Shown: positions 1-8,825, counted from the stretch's first letter. The stretch is DNA of 20,817 nt from Candidatus Neomicrothrix sp. UBA2983 (GCA_002346745.1 DEAL01000032.1:1-20817); one strand, 5' to 3'. Notes: generated from the letters alone by a model not told the origin. Numbers and translations: made by a program.

Positions 1-349
1 CAGCCGGTGCGTCCTCGTCGTTGTCGGGGTCCTCGTCGTTGTCGGGTTTGTCGTCGGCGGGTTCCTCTGTGGGCTCCCCTCCAGCAGGAGTTGCTTTCTG
101 CTCCGGGACTTCCTCGCCGTCGCGTAGGCGCTGCCAAGTGTCGACGGCCTCTCGCCAGGTGGCCTCCGCCTCGCTGACCGCCTGTGCCCCGCCGCCACCG
201 TCCTGGGCGCGCTTGAGTGCCTCGGCCGCTTCGTCCTTGGCCTTGGTGGCTTTGGCAAGTCGCCGTTCCGTGGCCTTGGCCGCCTCGGCGGCTTCGGCGC
301 GCCGGTTGAACAGCAGGAGCGCCTTTTGAGTGTCGTCGTCGACCTTCAT
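1..349 (-). CDS. Hypothetical coiled-coil protein with acidic tail (3' end outside window)
   Basis: An open frame starts at an ATG (349-347) and runs off the left edge without a stop, giving 116 visible residues. An excellent Shine-Dalgarno, GGAGGAAAG, lies directly before the start. The first 75 or so residues are rich in Ala, Glu, Lys and Arg with heptad-like spacing (AEAAEAAKATERRLAKATKAK), typical of a coiled coil. After about residue 80 the chain becomes Pro/Glu/Asp-rich and includes a duplicated PDNDED unit. No signal peptide or membrane segment is seen. I do not recognise a family and assign no function. It lies 94 bp downstream of the LLM oxidoreductase gene on the same strand. The plus-strand frame over the same bases has no ribosome binding site and is judged a shadow. 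I am fairly sure the gene is real, because of the ribosome binding site and the sensible composition. Confidence 0.75.
   Translation of the reverse strand, partial: MKVDDDTQKALLLFNRRAEAAEAAKATERRLAKATKAKDEAAEALKRAQDGGGGAQAVSEAEATWREAVDTWQRLRDGEEVPEQKATPAGGEPTEEPADDKPDNDEDPDNDEDAPA
11..46. repeat. 18-bp tandem duplication inside the hypothetical gene
   Basis: The 18-mer GTCCTCGTCGTTGTCGGG occurs twice back to back (11-28 and 29-46) with no mismatch. Being a multiple of three, it keeps the reading frame of the minus-strand gene and doubles an Asp/Glu-rich PDNDED unit. More copies could lie beyond the left edge. Confidence 0.9.
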
Positions 350-443
350 CTTTCCTCCAACTTCAGGCCCCCATGATCGCTGATCCGCGGGCCAGTCCCA
401 CCCTCGATCCGGATTCTCGGCAAATTTGGGTTCCGGGTTCTTC

Positions 444-1388
444 TCAGAGGAGGGGACGGACCTGATCGCCGAAGGCGGCCAGCTGGTCGAGGTATTCCTC
501 GAGGGTGCGGCCGCGGAATTTCAGGTGGAACACGTTGGCGCCCACTTCACGGTCGGCTCGAAGCTCAGCGGCGATGTGCTCTGGGTCGCCGGTCAGCCAT
601 GCTGGGGGGAGGCCCTCGGGGGGATTTCCGATGTAGGCCCAGCCGGGCATGATTCCTACATCGAAGCGGACGTCACCCCGACCGGCATCGTCGGCGGCCC
701 TTCGGATGGTGTCGATGATCTCCGGGTACTGGTCGCGGGCCGCTCCCATGGGGATATAGCCGTCGCCCCGTCGTCCAGTGCGCCGCCAGGCGGGGGCTCC
801 TGAACCGCCGATCCAGATGGGCAGATCGCCCGAGGCCGGACCCGGAGAGACGCCAACGTCCTGATAGGAGTACTGGTCGCCCTGATGACTGACGTAAGTG
901 TCGTACCAGGCCCCTCGGACGGCGTCGATGCACTCGTCGAGGATCCTCCCCCGGCGGTGGTAGTCGACACCGAGGGCCTCGAACTCGCCCTCCACGTGGC
1001 CGGCGCCTACTCCGAGGACCACCCGGTCGCCGGTGAGGTGGGCCAGAGTTCCAAACGAACTGGCTGTCAGAAGGGGATGGCGGTAGGCGGCGACGAGTAC
1101 CACCGAGAGTAGGTGGATGGATTCGGTACGGGCGCCCAGCCAGGCCAGAGTGGCCACGGGGTCGTACCAAGTAGTGCGCATGCCAGACGCGTACTCGTTG
1201 TCGGGGATAGCCACGTGGTCACACACCCCGACGAAGTCAAGCCCTGCAGCTTCGGCGGCTTGGGCGACTCGTAGGAGGTCGTCTGGGGTGGCGTCATCCT
1301 CCCAGGGATCGGCCAGCGTCCGGGTAAGTGTCTGGATGGGGAGTTGAATGCCGTAGAGGGCCTTGCCTTCAGGGGTGATGCTGGCCAT
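444..1388 (-). CDS. LLM-class F420-dependent oxidoreductase (luciferase-like)
   Basis: This 314-residue protein belongs to the bacterial luciferase-like monooxygenase (LLM) superfamily, a TIM-barrel fold that in actinobacteria usually uses coenzyme F420. Visible family features are the first-strand GIQLPIQ (residues 13-19), VCDHVAIP (55-62), the cofactor-region GVGAG followed by EFEALG (126-140), and PIWIGGSG (190-197) followed by RRGDGYIP. The length fits the family (about 280-340). The start is the ATG at 1388, with AGGAG about 12 nt upstream. The gene lies 27 bp downstream of the CitE-like lyase gene on the same strand, and no separate promoter is evident, so the two may be cotranscribed. 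The substrate cannot be read from the sequence. The choice of F420 over FMN is inferred from subfamily resemblance and lineage. Confidence 0.88.
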   Translation of the reverse strand: MASITPEGKALYGIQLPIQTLTRTLADPWEDDATPDDLLRVAQAAEAAGLDFVGVCDHVAIPDNEYASGMRTTWYDPVATLAWLGARTESIHLLSVVLVAAYRHPLLTASSFGTLAHLTGDRVVLGVGAGHVEGEFEALGVDYHRRGRILDECIDAVRGAWYDTYVSHQGDQYSYQDVGVSPGPASGDLPIWIGGSGAPAWRRTGRRGDGYIPMGAARDQYPEIIDTIRRAADDAGRGDVRFDVGIMPGWAYIGNPPEGLPPAWLTGDPEHIAAELRADREVGANVFHLKFRGRTLEEYLDQLAAFGDQVRPLL

Positions 1389-1415
1389 GGTTCGTTTGGT
1401 CTCCTGGGTGGCGGG

Positions 1416-2276
1416 TCAGCCGGCGTCGGCGAGGAGGGCCCGGGCTCGGCGAACCACTGGCTCGTCCACCATCTCGCCGTCCACGGCGACCGAGGCGTCG
1501 CCTCGGGCTAGGGCGGCTTCGTAGGCCTCGGTTACCGCAGTGGCCCACGAGAGTTCATCGGCAGTCGGCCGGAACACGGCGGCGGCCAGGGGTACTTGGG
1601 CGGGGTGGATGCAGAGCTTTCCGGAGAAGCCGAGGTGGCGAGCCTCGGTGGCCTCGCGCTGGAACCGCTCATCGTCACCAAAGTCGATCACCACCATATC
1701 GATGGCCTGTATGCCGCCGAGTCGAGCGGCCTGGGCGACCTGAGCCCGGGCAGTGGCCACCTCGTGGTTTGCGGCCGTTCGGACGCCGCCGAGATCGGCG
1801 ACATAGTCCTCGGCGCCGAAGTAGCACCACGCCACCCTCGGGTGGGTGGTGACGGTGCGGGCGTCGACCACGCCGGCCACGGTCTCGAGGCCGGCCATGA
1901 CGGGCAGGTCGGCGTGCCCGGCGGCGTCCAGGGCGGCGACGGTGGCGTCGACGGCCGCCCGCGACTCGAGCTTGGGGACCACCACGCCGGCCAGGCCCGG
2001 GCCCAGCCCATCCGCCACGTCGTCGGCGAAGAACGGCGTGTCGGGGGCGTTGACCCGCACCAGCAGCGACAGGTCGGGGTGGGCGGCGACCAGGTCCGCG
2101 GTGACCGTTCGGGCGATGGCCCGGCCCTCAGCCTTCTGGTCGGCGGGCGTGGCGTCCTCGAGGTCGATGACGGCCGCGTCGGGGCTGGATCGGGGCAGCT
2201 TGGCGAGCACGTCGGCCCGATTGCCGGGGGCGAACAGCACGCTGCGGAACGGCGGGTGGTCGGTCGGCCAACTCAC
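1416..2276 (-). CDS. HpcH/HpaI aldolase / CitE-like C-C lyase
   Basis: This 286-residue protein is of the CitE / malyl-CoA lyase-like branch of the HpcH/HpaI aldolase family. These are Mg2+-dependent TIM-barrel enzymes that cleave or form hydroxyacyl-CoA thioesters (citryl-, citramalyl-, malyl- or methylmalyl-CoA). Motifs include FAPGNR near the N-terminus, IDLED (37-41), RVN with the conserved Arg74, the metal-ligand region GLET (Glu131), GAED (Glu156/Asp157), and the signature GKLCIHPAQ (219-227). The reading frame is open much further upstream, but homology begins at SWPTDHPPFRS. A GTG at 2276 fits that and keeps the gene clear of addA, whose stop is at 2330. A TANNNT box 7 nt upstream suggests a leaderless start. 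Which CoA ester is used is not determinable. Confidence 0.87.
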   Translation of the reverse strand: MSWPTDHPPFRSVLFAPGNRADVLAKLPRSSPDAAVIDLEDATPADQKAEGRAIARTVTADLVAAHPDLSLLVRVNAPDTPFFADDVADGLGPGLAGVVVPKLESRAAVDATVAALDAAGHADLPVMAGLETVAGVVDARTVTTHPRVAWCYFGAEDYVADLGGVRTAANHEVATARAQVAQAARLGGIQAIDMVVIDFGDDERFQREATEARHLGFSGKLCIHPAQVPLAAAVFRPTADELSWATAVTEAYEAALARGDASVAVDGEMVDEPVVRRARALLADAG

Positions 2277-2283
2277 CCCGGCG

Positions 2284-2289
2284 ACGCTA
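2284..2289 (-). promoter_or_regulatory. Candidate -10 box for the CitE-like gene (leaderless)
   Basis: On the minus strand TAGCGT matches the actinobacterial -10 consensus TANNNT and ends 7 nt before the GTG start. No Shine-Dalgarno is present. The geometry would place transcription initiation at or next to the start codon. The box lies in the 53-bp gap after addA, so the lyase gene could be expressed separately from addAB. Confidence 0.5.
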
Positions 2290-2329
2290 GCCAGCCCGCC
2301 CGGCCCGCAGGGCCTCGGACCTGTCGGTG

Positions 2330-5300
2330 CTACTCCTGGGCCGCCAGCAGCTCCTCGACCTCGGCCTGTGCGGCGGCGAGGTCGGTGATTGTGCGCTCCA
2401 CGGCCCCCGTGCCGTCGGGCCCGCCGAGGAAGCAGAAGACCACGTCGTGGACGGGGAGTCCGGTGGCCTGCCGGAGGGCGAGGGCGTAGGCGGCGCCCTG
2501 GTGCCGGTAGCCGGCGACCTTGGCGTCGAGGTCGGCGTCGCCGGCGAAGGCGTCCGTCTTGTAGTCGAGGATGGTGACGCCGTCGACGCCGTCGACGACC
2601 GAGCGCCACGCCAGGTCGATGTAGCCCTCGACGAGCACGTCCCCGACGGGCACCGCCACGTAGAGCTCCCGCCAGTGCGGAGCGGCGGCGGCGGCCCGTA
2701 CCGAGGGTGCTGCGAGGGCAGCCGCCACGCGTGCGGCAACGGCTTCGGCGTCGACGTCCTCGCTGACCGCGGCCTCGCGCGCCGGGGCCCGTCCGTCACC
2801 CGCCAGGTCGACGACCTCGAGGGCCCGGTGCACGGCACGCCCTATGGCTGGACCGTGGCGCCCGGCCTCACCGTGCCAGCGCCGCGCTGCGGCATCCGGT
2901 GCCGGGTCGGGACCCGCGTGGTCGGGGACAAGGGAGGTGGCGGCGACCGTCGCCCGGCGGGCGCCGTGGCGATGGGCCTCGTCGAGTTCGGCCTGCCACG
3001 CCGGCTGGTCGGGCAGGGGCGTGGTGTCGGGCGGTGTGAGGACGGGGAGCGGCAGGACATGGGGCTCCAACTCCTCGTGGAGGTCGAGGTCGCGGGACGC
3101 CGAGGCGAGGATCTCGGCGTTGCTGACCTTCACCCGGTGGTCGGGCTTGTCCTTCGGGGTGCTGCGGTGGAGGGCCAGGACGAGGTGGTCCCTTGCCCGG
3201 GTGGCGGCCACGTAGAGGATCCGGAGCCGTTCGAGGTGCTCGGCCTCGAGCAGGCGGTCGGCGTGCCGGCGATGGCGGCTGTTGGCGAGGTCCTTCGTCA
3301 GGTGGACGGCGATGCCCCCCTCGTCGGGGAAGTGGACCTGGAGGCCGCCGCCCTTGCGCTGGCCGCCGAGGTCGGCCAGCACGCAGATGGGGAACTCGAG
3401 GCCCTTGGCGGCGTGCATGGTGAGGATGCGCACGGCGTTGTCGTCCGTCTCGGGCGGCACGACCTCCTCCACCTTGACCTCGTCCGCCGAGTGCAGCCGG
3501 CACCAGGCCAGGAAGGAGCGCAGGTCGCCGCCCCGCGTCTGGCCGAAGGCCCGGGCGGTGTCGAGGAAGGTCCGAATCCGCCGCCAGGCGTCGCGCGGGC
3601 GGGGCGAGCACAGCGCCAACTCCATGGCCCGTCGGTCACGGACGAGATGCTCGACCAGGCCAGCGGCGCTCTCCCAGGGGCGGCGGGTGTGGAGGTCGGC
3701 GATCCACGCCATTCCGGCGACCACCGGGTGGTCAGGGGGGAGGCTGCCGGCCCCGGGGTCCTGATGGTTCCAGCGTCCGCCGGCCGACGCGAACTCGAAC
3801 AGGTCGTCGTCGCCGCAGCCGAACAGCGGCGTGCGCAGGGCGTCGGCCAGGGCCAGCTCGTCGGTGGGGTCGTCGACCGCCCGCAGCACCGTGAGCAGGT
3901 CCCGGACCTCGTCGGCGGCCAGCGGGTCGGCGCCGGCCTCGACCCGGTGCGGGACACCGGCCGCGGCGAGGGTGTCGGTGAGGGCATGGACGGGCGTGCG
4001 GCCCCGGACGAGGATGGCGATGTCGCGTGGTTCGCAGGGCATCCACGCCATCGCCCGCCTGCCGTCGTCGCCGACCACCTCCTTGAGGACCGTCCACTTC
4101 TCGGCCAGCGCCGTGGTCACGGCGGCTGCCACCGAGGCAGCGGAGGTGGCCCGGACTTCGTCGGCGCCGCGCTTCTCGGCATCGTCGGCACCCAGCAGCG
4201 CCACCGACGGGCCGACCGACCCGTCGGGCCTCGCGGCGACGAGCGGCGCGTACTCGGGTTGGGCACGCGGGACGTGGTCGACCAGACGGTCGAAGACGGC
4301 GTTGACCCAGTCGAGGATGGAGCCCGTGGTGCGGAAGTTCTGCTCGAGGTGCACGGCATCGCCGCCGAACGACGCACGGGCGTCGAGGTACACGGCCATG
4401 TCCGCCCGCCGGAACCCGTAGATGGACTGCTTGGGGTCGCCCACGAAGAACAGGGCGCCGGGCCGGGGCCGCAACTGCCGCCAGTCGTCCGTGTCCGTGT
4501 CGGGGTCGGCGATGAGGGCCGCCAACTCGACCTGGAGGGGGTCGGTGTCCTGGAACTCGTCGAGCAGGAGGTGGCGGTAGTGCTCGGCCAGCGCCGCCCG
4601 CACGGTGCGGCCGTGGGTTGGGTCGGTCAGGACGCGGCGGGCCAGGACCAGCAGGTCGTGGAAGCCGAGCTGTCCGAGGCGCCGGCGCCGGTCGGCGGCC
4701 GCCACGGTGCCCCGACCCAAGACCTCGACGAGTCGGTCGAGGACCTGGTCGACGAGCCGCTGGACCTCGCCCCGGACGTGGTCGCCGACCTCCCGCAGCC
4801 GTTCGCGCACGTCGTCGACCGGCATCGCCCCCGCCCAGTGCTTCTTGTTGCCGGTCCTGGACGGGCTGTTGGTGACGGCCTTGGCGGCGTCGTCGCGGAG
4901 GAGGCGGACGACCGACAGCGGGTCGTCGGCGGTGGCCTCGAGGGCGTCGGCGAACCGCTCCACGTTGTCGAGGCGGTCGAGCATCGTGTCGGCGTCGGCG
5001 GTGCAGTGGTCGCGCAGGTCGACGACCTCGCGGAGTTCTGCCAGCAGCAACGCGGCGTCGACCGGGGTGGGTTCGGCGGTGGGCCCGAGGCGGGCATCGA
5101 CGAGGTCCCAGTTGTCGTCGAAGCGGTGGGCCAGGCGGCGCAGCTGGTCGAGTGAGATGCCGAGCTCGAAGGCCACCAGCACTGTGAAGGCGTGGTGCGG
5201 GTCGCCGAGCAGCTCGTCGACGACGCCCGCCCACCGCTCGTCGAAGTCGACCAGCGACGCCACCTCGTCCATGACCTCGACCGCCGGCGGCAACCCGGCC

Positions 5301-5662
5301 TCGATGGGGTGCTCGACGAGGATCCGCTGGGCGAAGGCGTGGAGGGTGCACAGGGCGGCACCGTCGAGGTCGACGAGTGCCGTCGCCGCCACCGCCGCCT
5401 CCGGTCCGTCGCCGCCGGCCAGGTCCTCGAGCCGGCGCCGCACCCGGTCGCGCAGCTCGGTGGCGGCCCGGTCGGTGAAGGTGATGGCGGCCAGGTGCTC
5501 GACCGGCACCCCGGACACGACCAGCGACACGATGCGCTCGACGAGGGCGCTGGTCTTGCCGGTGCCGGCCCCGGCCTCGACGAACAGGGTGGCGCCGAGG
5601 TCGGCGGCGATCCGGTCGCGGGCCGGCTGGTCGACGGGGAGGCCGTCAGGACGCTCAGCCAC
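2330..5662 (-). CDS. addA: AddA/RecB-like ATP-dependent helicase-nuclease (UvrD/Rep superfamily 1)
   Basis: This 1110-residue protein has the full set of SF1A helicase motifs: Walker A GAGTGKT (31-37), motif Ia TFTDRAATELRDRV, motif II DEFQD (368-372), motif III GDPKQSIYGFRRAD (from about 408), motif IV QNFRTT, motif V TMHAAKGLEFP (Lys about 753), and motif VI YVAATRARDHLVL (about 820). A C-terminal RecB-type PD-(D/E)XK nuclease carries GYID (about 1014) and DYKTD (Asp1033, Lys1035). It would unwind and resect double-strand breaks together with the adjacent AddB-like subunit. The open frame extends upstream into addB. The chosen GTG at 5662 begins where homology begins, follows a GGGGG ribosome-binding stretch, and overlaps the addB stop by 8 nt (GTGGCTGA), implying translational coupling. 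Mycobacterial AdnA/B is an alternative label, but there both subunits carry intact motor motifs. Confidence 0.9.
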   Translation of the reverse strand: MAERPDGLPVDQPARDRIAADLGATLFVEAGAGTGKTSALVERIVSLVVSGVPVEHLAAITFTDRAATELRDRVRRRLEDLAGGDGPEAAVAATALVDLDGAALCTLHAFAQRILVEHPIEAGLPPAVEVMDEVASLVDFDERWAGVVDELLGDPHHAFTVLVAFELGISLDQLRRLAHRFDDNWDLVDARLGPTAEPTPVDAALLLAELREVVDLRDHCTADADTMLDRLDNVERFADALEATADDPLSVVRLLRDDAAKAVTNSPSRTGNKKHWAGAMPVDDVRERLREVGDHVRGEVQRLVDQVLDRLVEVLGRGTVAAADRRRRLGQLGFHDLLVLARRVLTDPTHGRTVRAALAEHYRHLLLDEFQDTDPLQVELAALIADPDTDTDDWRQLRPRPGALFFVGDPKQSIYGFRRADMAVYLDARASFGGDAVHLEQNFRTTGSILDWVNAVFDRLVDHVPRAQPEYAPLVAARPDGSVGPSVALLGADDAEKRGADEVRATSAASVAAAVTTALAEKWTVLKEVVGDDGRRAMAWMPCEPRDIAILVRGRTPVHALTDTLAAAGVPHRVEAGADPLAADEVRDLLTVLRAVDDPTDELALADALRTPLFGCGDDDLFEFASAGGRWNHQDPGAGSLPPDHPVVAGMAWIADLHTRRPWESAAGLVEHLVRDRRAMELALCSPRPRDAWRRIRTFLDTARAFGQTRGGDLRSFLAWCRLHSADEVKVEEVVPPETDDNAVRILTMHAAKGLEFPICVLADLGGQRKGGGLQVHFPDEGGIAVHLTKDLANSRHRRHADRLLEAEHLERLRILYVAATRARDHLVLALHRSTPKDKPDHRVKVSNAEILASASRDLDLHEELEPHVLPLPVLTPPDTTPLPDQPAWQAELDEAHRHGARRATVAATSLVPDHAGPDPAPDAAARRWHGEAGRHGPAIGRAVHRALEVVDLAGDGRAPAREAAVSEDVDAEAVAARVAAALAAPSVRAAAAAPHWRELYVAVPVGDVLVEGYIDLAWRSVVDGVDGVTILDYKTDAFAGDADLDAKVAGYRHQGAAYALALRQATGLPVHDVVFCFLGGPDGTGAVERTITDLAAAQAEVEELLAAQE

Positions 5663-8600
5663 CGTCGCCCCCGAGGTCGATGACCGCGGTCGGGCCGTCG
5701 TCGTCCAGGTCGCCGATGAGGTGGCGGTAGGCGTCGAGGCGCCCGTCATCTCGAATCTGCTCCCAGCGCTCCTCGAGCGTGCGGGTCCCGAGGTCGTCGG
5801 GGTTGCAGTAGTCGCAGCCGTAGCCCTTCTGCTCTGGGGGCCGGGCGGGGAAGAAGCCGGCCTCGATGCCGTCGACGATGGTGGTGAGGACGTGGTCGAA
5901 GCGGCCGAGCACCGCAGGGGAGAGAGGATGGCCGACCACGCCCCCGCCGTCGGTGAGGAACCAGAACCGGGCCTCGACGTCGGCATCGGTCGGGCCGAGC
6001 CGCTCGCGTGCCGCCAGCCCGTACAGCGGGAGCTGGAGGAAGCGGCCGTCGAGGTCGGGCGTCGCCTCGGAGACCTTGACGTAGGGCCCCCGCTTCCCCG
6101 CCTTGTAGTCGGTGACCACCAGTCCGCCGCCGACGGCCCGGTCGACCCGGTCGATGCGGCCACGGAAGCGGAGGCGCCGACCGTCGGCCAGCCGCAGCAC
6201 GAACGGCTCGTGGCCGTCGAACCCGAACGCCAACTCGGCGGCGGCCGGGGTCAGGAGGTCGCCGGCGCGGCGGGCGTCGTCGTGGAGGAGGAACTCGTGC
6301 AGCGCCCGGCGCAGGCGCCCGCCCTCGCGCTGCCAGAGCAGGGGACGGCCGGTGAGTCCACGGGACTCGACGAGGGCGAACTCCTCGTCGCAGATGCGGT
6401 CCAGCCGTTCCCGGTGGGCGGGCCCCCAGGGCCGGTCGTGGTCGGGCAGGTCGTCGGCCTCGATCACCTCGGTGAGGAACCGGTCCAGCACCTGGTGGGC
6501 CAGGGAACCGCGGTCCCGGGGCGTGATGCCGTCCTCGTCGGCCGGGTCGTCGAGCGTGCCGACGCCGAGGACGTGCCCCATGAAGTAGGCGTGCGGGCAC
6601 TTGACCCACGCCTCCAAGCGGGTGGCGGACAGGACCGTCCGGCCGTCGGCCGGCGAGGGGAGGTCGTGGCCCTCGACCAGCCCGGTGAACCGGGTCAGGT
6701 GCGGCTGCTCGCGGCCCCGGTGCAGGTCGATCCCGCGGGAGAGGACGGCATCCCCGTTCCTGCGGTCGCTGGCGTCGATCGGGAGTCCGCGGTGGCGTTC
6801 GCGCAGAAGCGCCGCAAGCCCGTACTCGTGGACGTCGGCGGGCTGGTCGATCCGCTCGAGCGACTGGGCGAACGAGGCCGAGGTGTCGAACCAGTCGGCG
6901 TCGAACCTCCTGCGGTCGGTGAACTCCTCGGGGGTGGGACGCCGGCCCAGGACGGCCTCGACCTCGTCGAGCAGCCACCGCGACGGCACGGCCTCGACCT
7001 TGGCGCCGAGGTCGCCGCGGGCGTGGACGAGCACCTTGTCGAGGGCGCCGGCGGCGAACGTGGCGAGCACGGCACGATGGAGGTCGGCCTGGTGGTCGGC
7101 CCGGACCGGCAGCGCCCCGCCGGCCTCCCGTCGGACCGCGTCGGACAGGAGCGGGTCGTCCCGGCGGCGGGGTGGGACGGCGCCCTCGGACAGGCCGACG
7201 ACCACGACCCGGTCCAGGTCGAGGCCGGCTGTGGCGCCGATGCCGCCGACGAACACGCCGTTGCCGAACCGGCCCTCGCGGTCGACCTCCCGGTCGAGCC
7301 CGTCGGCCACGGCGCGCCGAAAGTTGGCGAGACCCGGTGCCGACTCGATCGCCCCCAGCCCGGACAGGTTGCGGAGCAGGTCGCCGACCCGGTCGTGGGC
7401 GTCGGCCTCCTCGGCCGGCCAGTCGGCCCGGTCGCCTGCCGCGCCGAGGTAGTGCTCGAGCAGGCTGAGGGCCCACCGGGTGAGGCCCGGCCAGTCGGTG
7501 GAACGCTGCGCCGGGTCGACGTCCTCGGCGAGGCGTTCCACGAAGGCCAGCAGTTGCTCGGCCCGGACTCGTCGCTCCCGGGGCCCCCGGAGCGCGCCCT
7601 CGTCGGCGCCCTCGGCCCAGAGTTCGGCGAGCCTGGAGTCCTCGTCGGCGGCGTATCGGCGCAGGCGGTCACCCCACTGGCCGAGTCCGGCCACGACGCC
7701 GGCCCGGCGGGCGATGCGCTCCCAGGCGGCGGCCGGAACGGGGAGGCCGTCGACGCCGAGTACCGCCCCCGAGGCCAACAGGGCCATGACCGCCGTACGC
7801 GAGAGGTCGTGGTCGGGGAGGGCCAGCAGCGCCAGCAGGGTGCGGCCGGTGAGGGAGTCGCCGAGGCGCCGTCCCGCCACGCCGTTGAACGGTACGTCGG
7901 CGGCGGACAGGTGCTGGTGGAGCAGGCGGGCGTGGCGGTCGGTGCCGGGGTGGGCGATGGCCATGCGGTTGAACGGGATGCCGTCCCGGGCGCCGGCCAT
8001 CACCTCTCGTACGGCCAGCCGGGCCTCCTCGTCGGGGTCGGCGACCGATCGGACCAGCAGCCGGGCGTCAGCGGCGACGGGTGGCGCATCGGGCAGGGCG
8101 CCGCCCAGTCGCCCGACCAGGTCCCGCAGCGCATCGTCGGCGGACTCGTCGCTGGTGCGGGCTGCGACCACCGCCAGCGGCCCCCGGTTGGCCAGCGCCT
8201 CGACGAGTGTCAGCCCCGACGCAGGCAGCCGCTCGGGGAGGTGGAGGACGAGGGCGCCCAGGTCGTCGAGCAGCGGGTGGCCGGCGGCGACGGTGGCCGT
8301 GGCGGCACGGTGCAGGTCGACCTCGTCGACGTACCGGCCGTCCAGCCGACCGTGGACCTCGCGGTGGAGGCGCACGACCTCGGTGGCCCGCGGCCCGGTG
8401 GCGGCCAGGGCGTCGAGGTCGGCGGCGTCGAGTTCGCGCAACTCGCGGTGGACGCGCACCAGCGCCCGCTCGGTGGCCGGGTGGCCGGCGACGGGCCGCA
8501 ACAGGTCGGCGGACGAGGCCAGCACGGATCGGACCGCTGCCGCCACGACGGGGTCGGTGACCCGCTGGTGGCCCCCGCCGCCGGCCTCGAGGGCGGGGCC

Positions 8601-8825
8601 GGCGAGCAGCCGGGCCAGGTTGAGGAGCGTCTCGAAGCGCACCGCGGCCAGGCCCTCGGGCCGCCCGGCGGCCAGCGTGCGTCGGGCCGACACGCCCACG
8701 AGGTTGGACGGCACCACCACGGTGACCGGGGCCAGCACATCGCCACCCTTGGCCGCGGCGATGGCGTCGCCCAGTGCGGCGGTGGCGGGTGTCCCGTGGG
8801 TCGTGAACGTGAACGTGGCGGACAT
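5655..8825 (-). CDS. addB: AddB-like PD-(D/E)XK nuclease subunit with degenerate helicase domain
   Basis: This 1056-residue protein is the probable partner of AddA. The N-terminal part resembles an AddB/RecC-type inactive helicase: the place for Walker A reads THGTPATAALG with no GKT/GKS. Scattered helicase-like remnants persist (VVVPSNLVGVSARRTL, VVVVGLSEGAVPP, SRWLLDEVEAVLG). The C-terminus carries the nuclease: an entry cysteine in KCPHAYF (Cys743), GRIDRVD (Asp892) and TDYKAGK (Asp906, Lys908), then CDYC (Cys1004, Cys1007). In Bacillus AddB four cysteines hold a 4Fe-4S cluster. Here the position of the last one (1013) is Gly. The start is the ATG at 8825; the frame continues further upstream only because the antisense of the acyl-CoA synthetase gene happens to be open. 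A TACTCT box 10 nt upstream suggests a nearly leaderless transcript. It is the first gene of addB-addA. Confidence 0.85.
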   Translation of the reverse strand: MSATFTFTTHGTPATAALGDAIAAAKGGDVLAPVTVVVPSNLVGVSARRTLAAGRPEGLAAVRFETLLNLARLLAGPALEAGGGGHQRVTDPVVAAAVRSVLASSADLLRPVAGHPATERALVRVHRELRELDAADLDALAATGPRATEVVRLHREVHGRLDGRYVDEVDLHRAATATVAAGHPLLDDLGALVLHLPERLPASGLTLVEALANRGPLAVVAARTSDESADDALRDLVGRLGGALPDAPPVAADARLLVRSVADPDEEARLAVREVMAGARDGIPFNRMAIAHPGTDRHARLLHQHLSAADVPFNGVAGRRLGDSLTGRTLLALLALPDHDLSRTAVMALLASGAVLGVDGLPVPAAAWERIARRAGVVAGLGQWGDRLRRYAADEDSRLAELWAEGADEGALRGPRERRVRAEQLLAFVERLAEDVDPAQRSTDWPGLTRWALSLLEHYLGAAGDRADWPAEEADAHDRVGDLLRNLSGLGAIESAPGLANFRRAVADGLDREVDREGRFGNGVFVGGIGATAGLDLDRVVVVGLSEGAVPPRRRDDPLLSDAVRREAGGALPVRADHQADLHRAVLATFAAGALDKVLVHARGDLGAKVEAVPSRWLLDEVEAVLGRRPTPEEFTDRRRFDADWFDTSASFAQSLERIDQPADVHEYGLAALLRERHRGLPIDASDRRNGDAVLSRGIDLHRGREQPHLTRFTGLVEGHDLPSPADGRTVLSATRLEAWVKCPHAYFMGHVLGVGTLDDPADEDGITPRDRGSLAHQVLDRFLTEVIEADDLPDHDRPWGPAHRERLDRICDEEFALVESRGLTGRPLLWQREGGRLRRALHEFLLHDDARRAGDLLTPAAAELAFGFDGHEPFVLRLADGRRLRFRGRIDRVDRAVGGGLVVTDYKAGKRGPYVKVSEATPDLDGRFLQLPLYGLAARERLGPTDADVEARFWFLTDGGGVVGHPLSPAVLGRFDHVLTTIVDGIEAGFFPARPPEQKGYGCDYCNPDDLGTRTLEERWEQIRDDGRLDAYRHLIGDLDDDGPTAVIDLGGDGG

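Noticed and set aside
21..329. Plus-strand 102-residue Ser/Ala-rich frame at the left edge
   Set aside because: The minus-strand frame over the same bases has a perfect ribosome binding site and coiled-coil composition; the plus-strand frame has neither.
2327..5155. 942-residue plus-strand open frame opposite addA
   Set aside because: It is antisense to a gene with complete helicase motifs. It consists of Val/Gly/Asp/Glu/Arg-rich low-complexity sequence with no domain, a known effect of high third-position GC.
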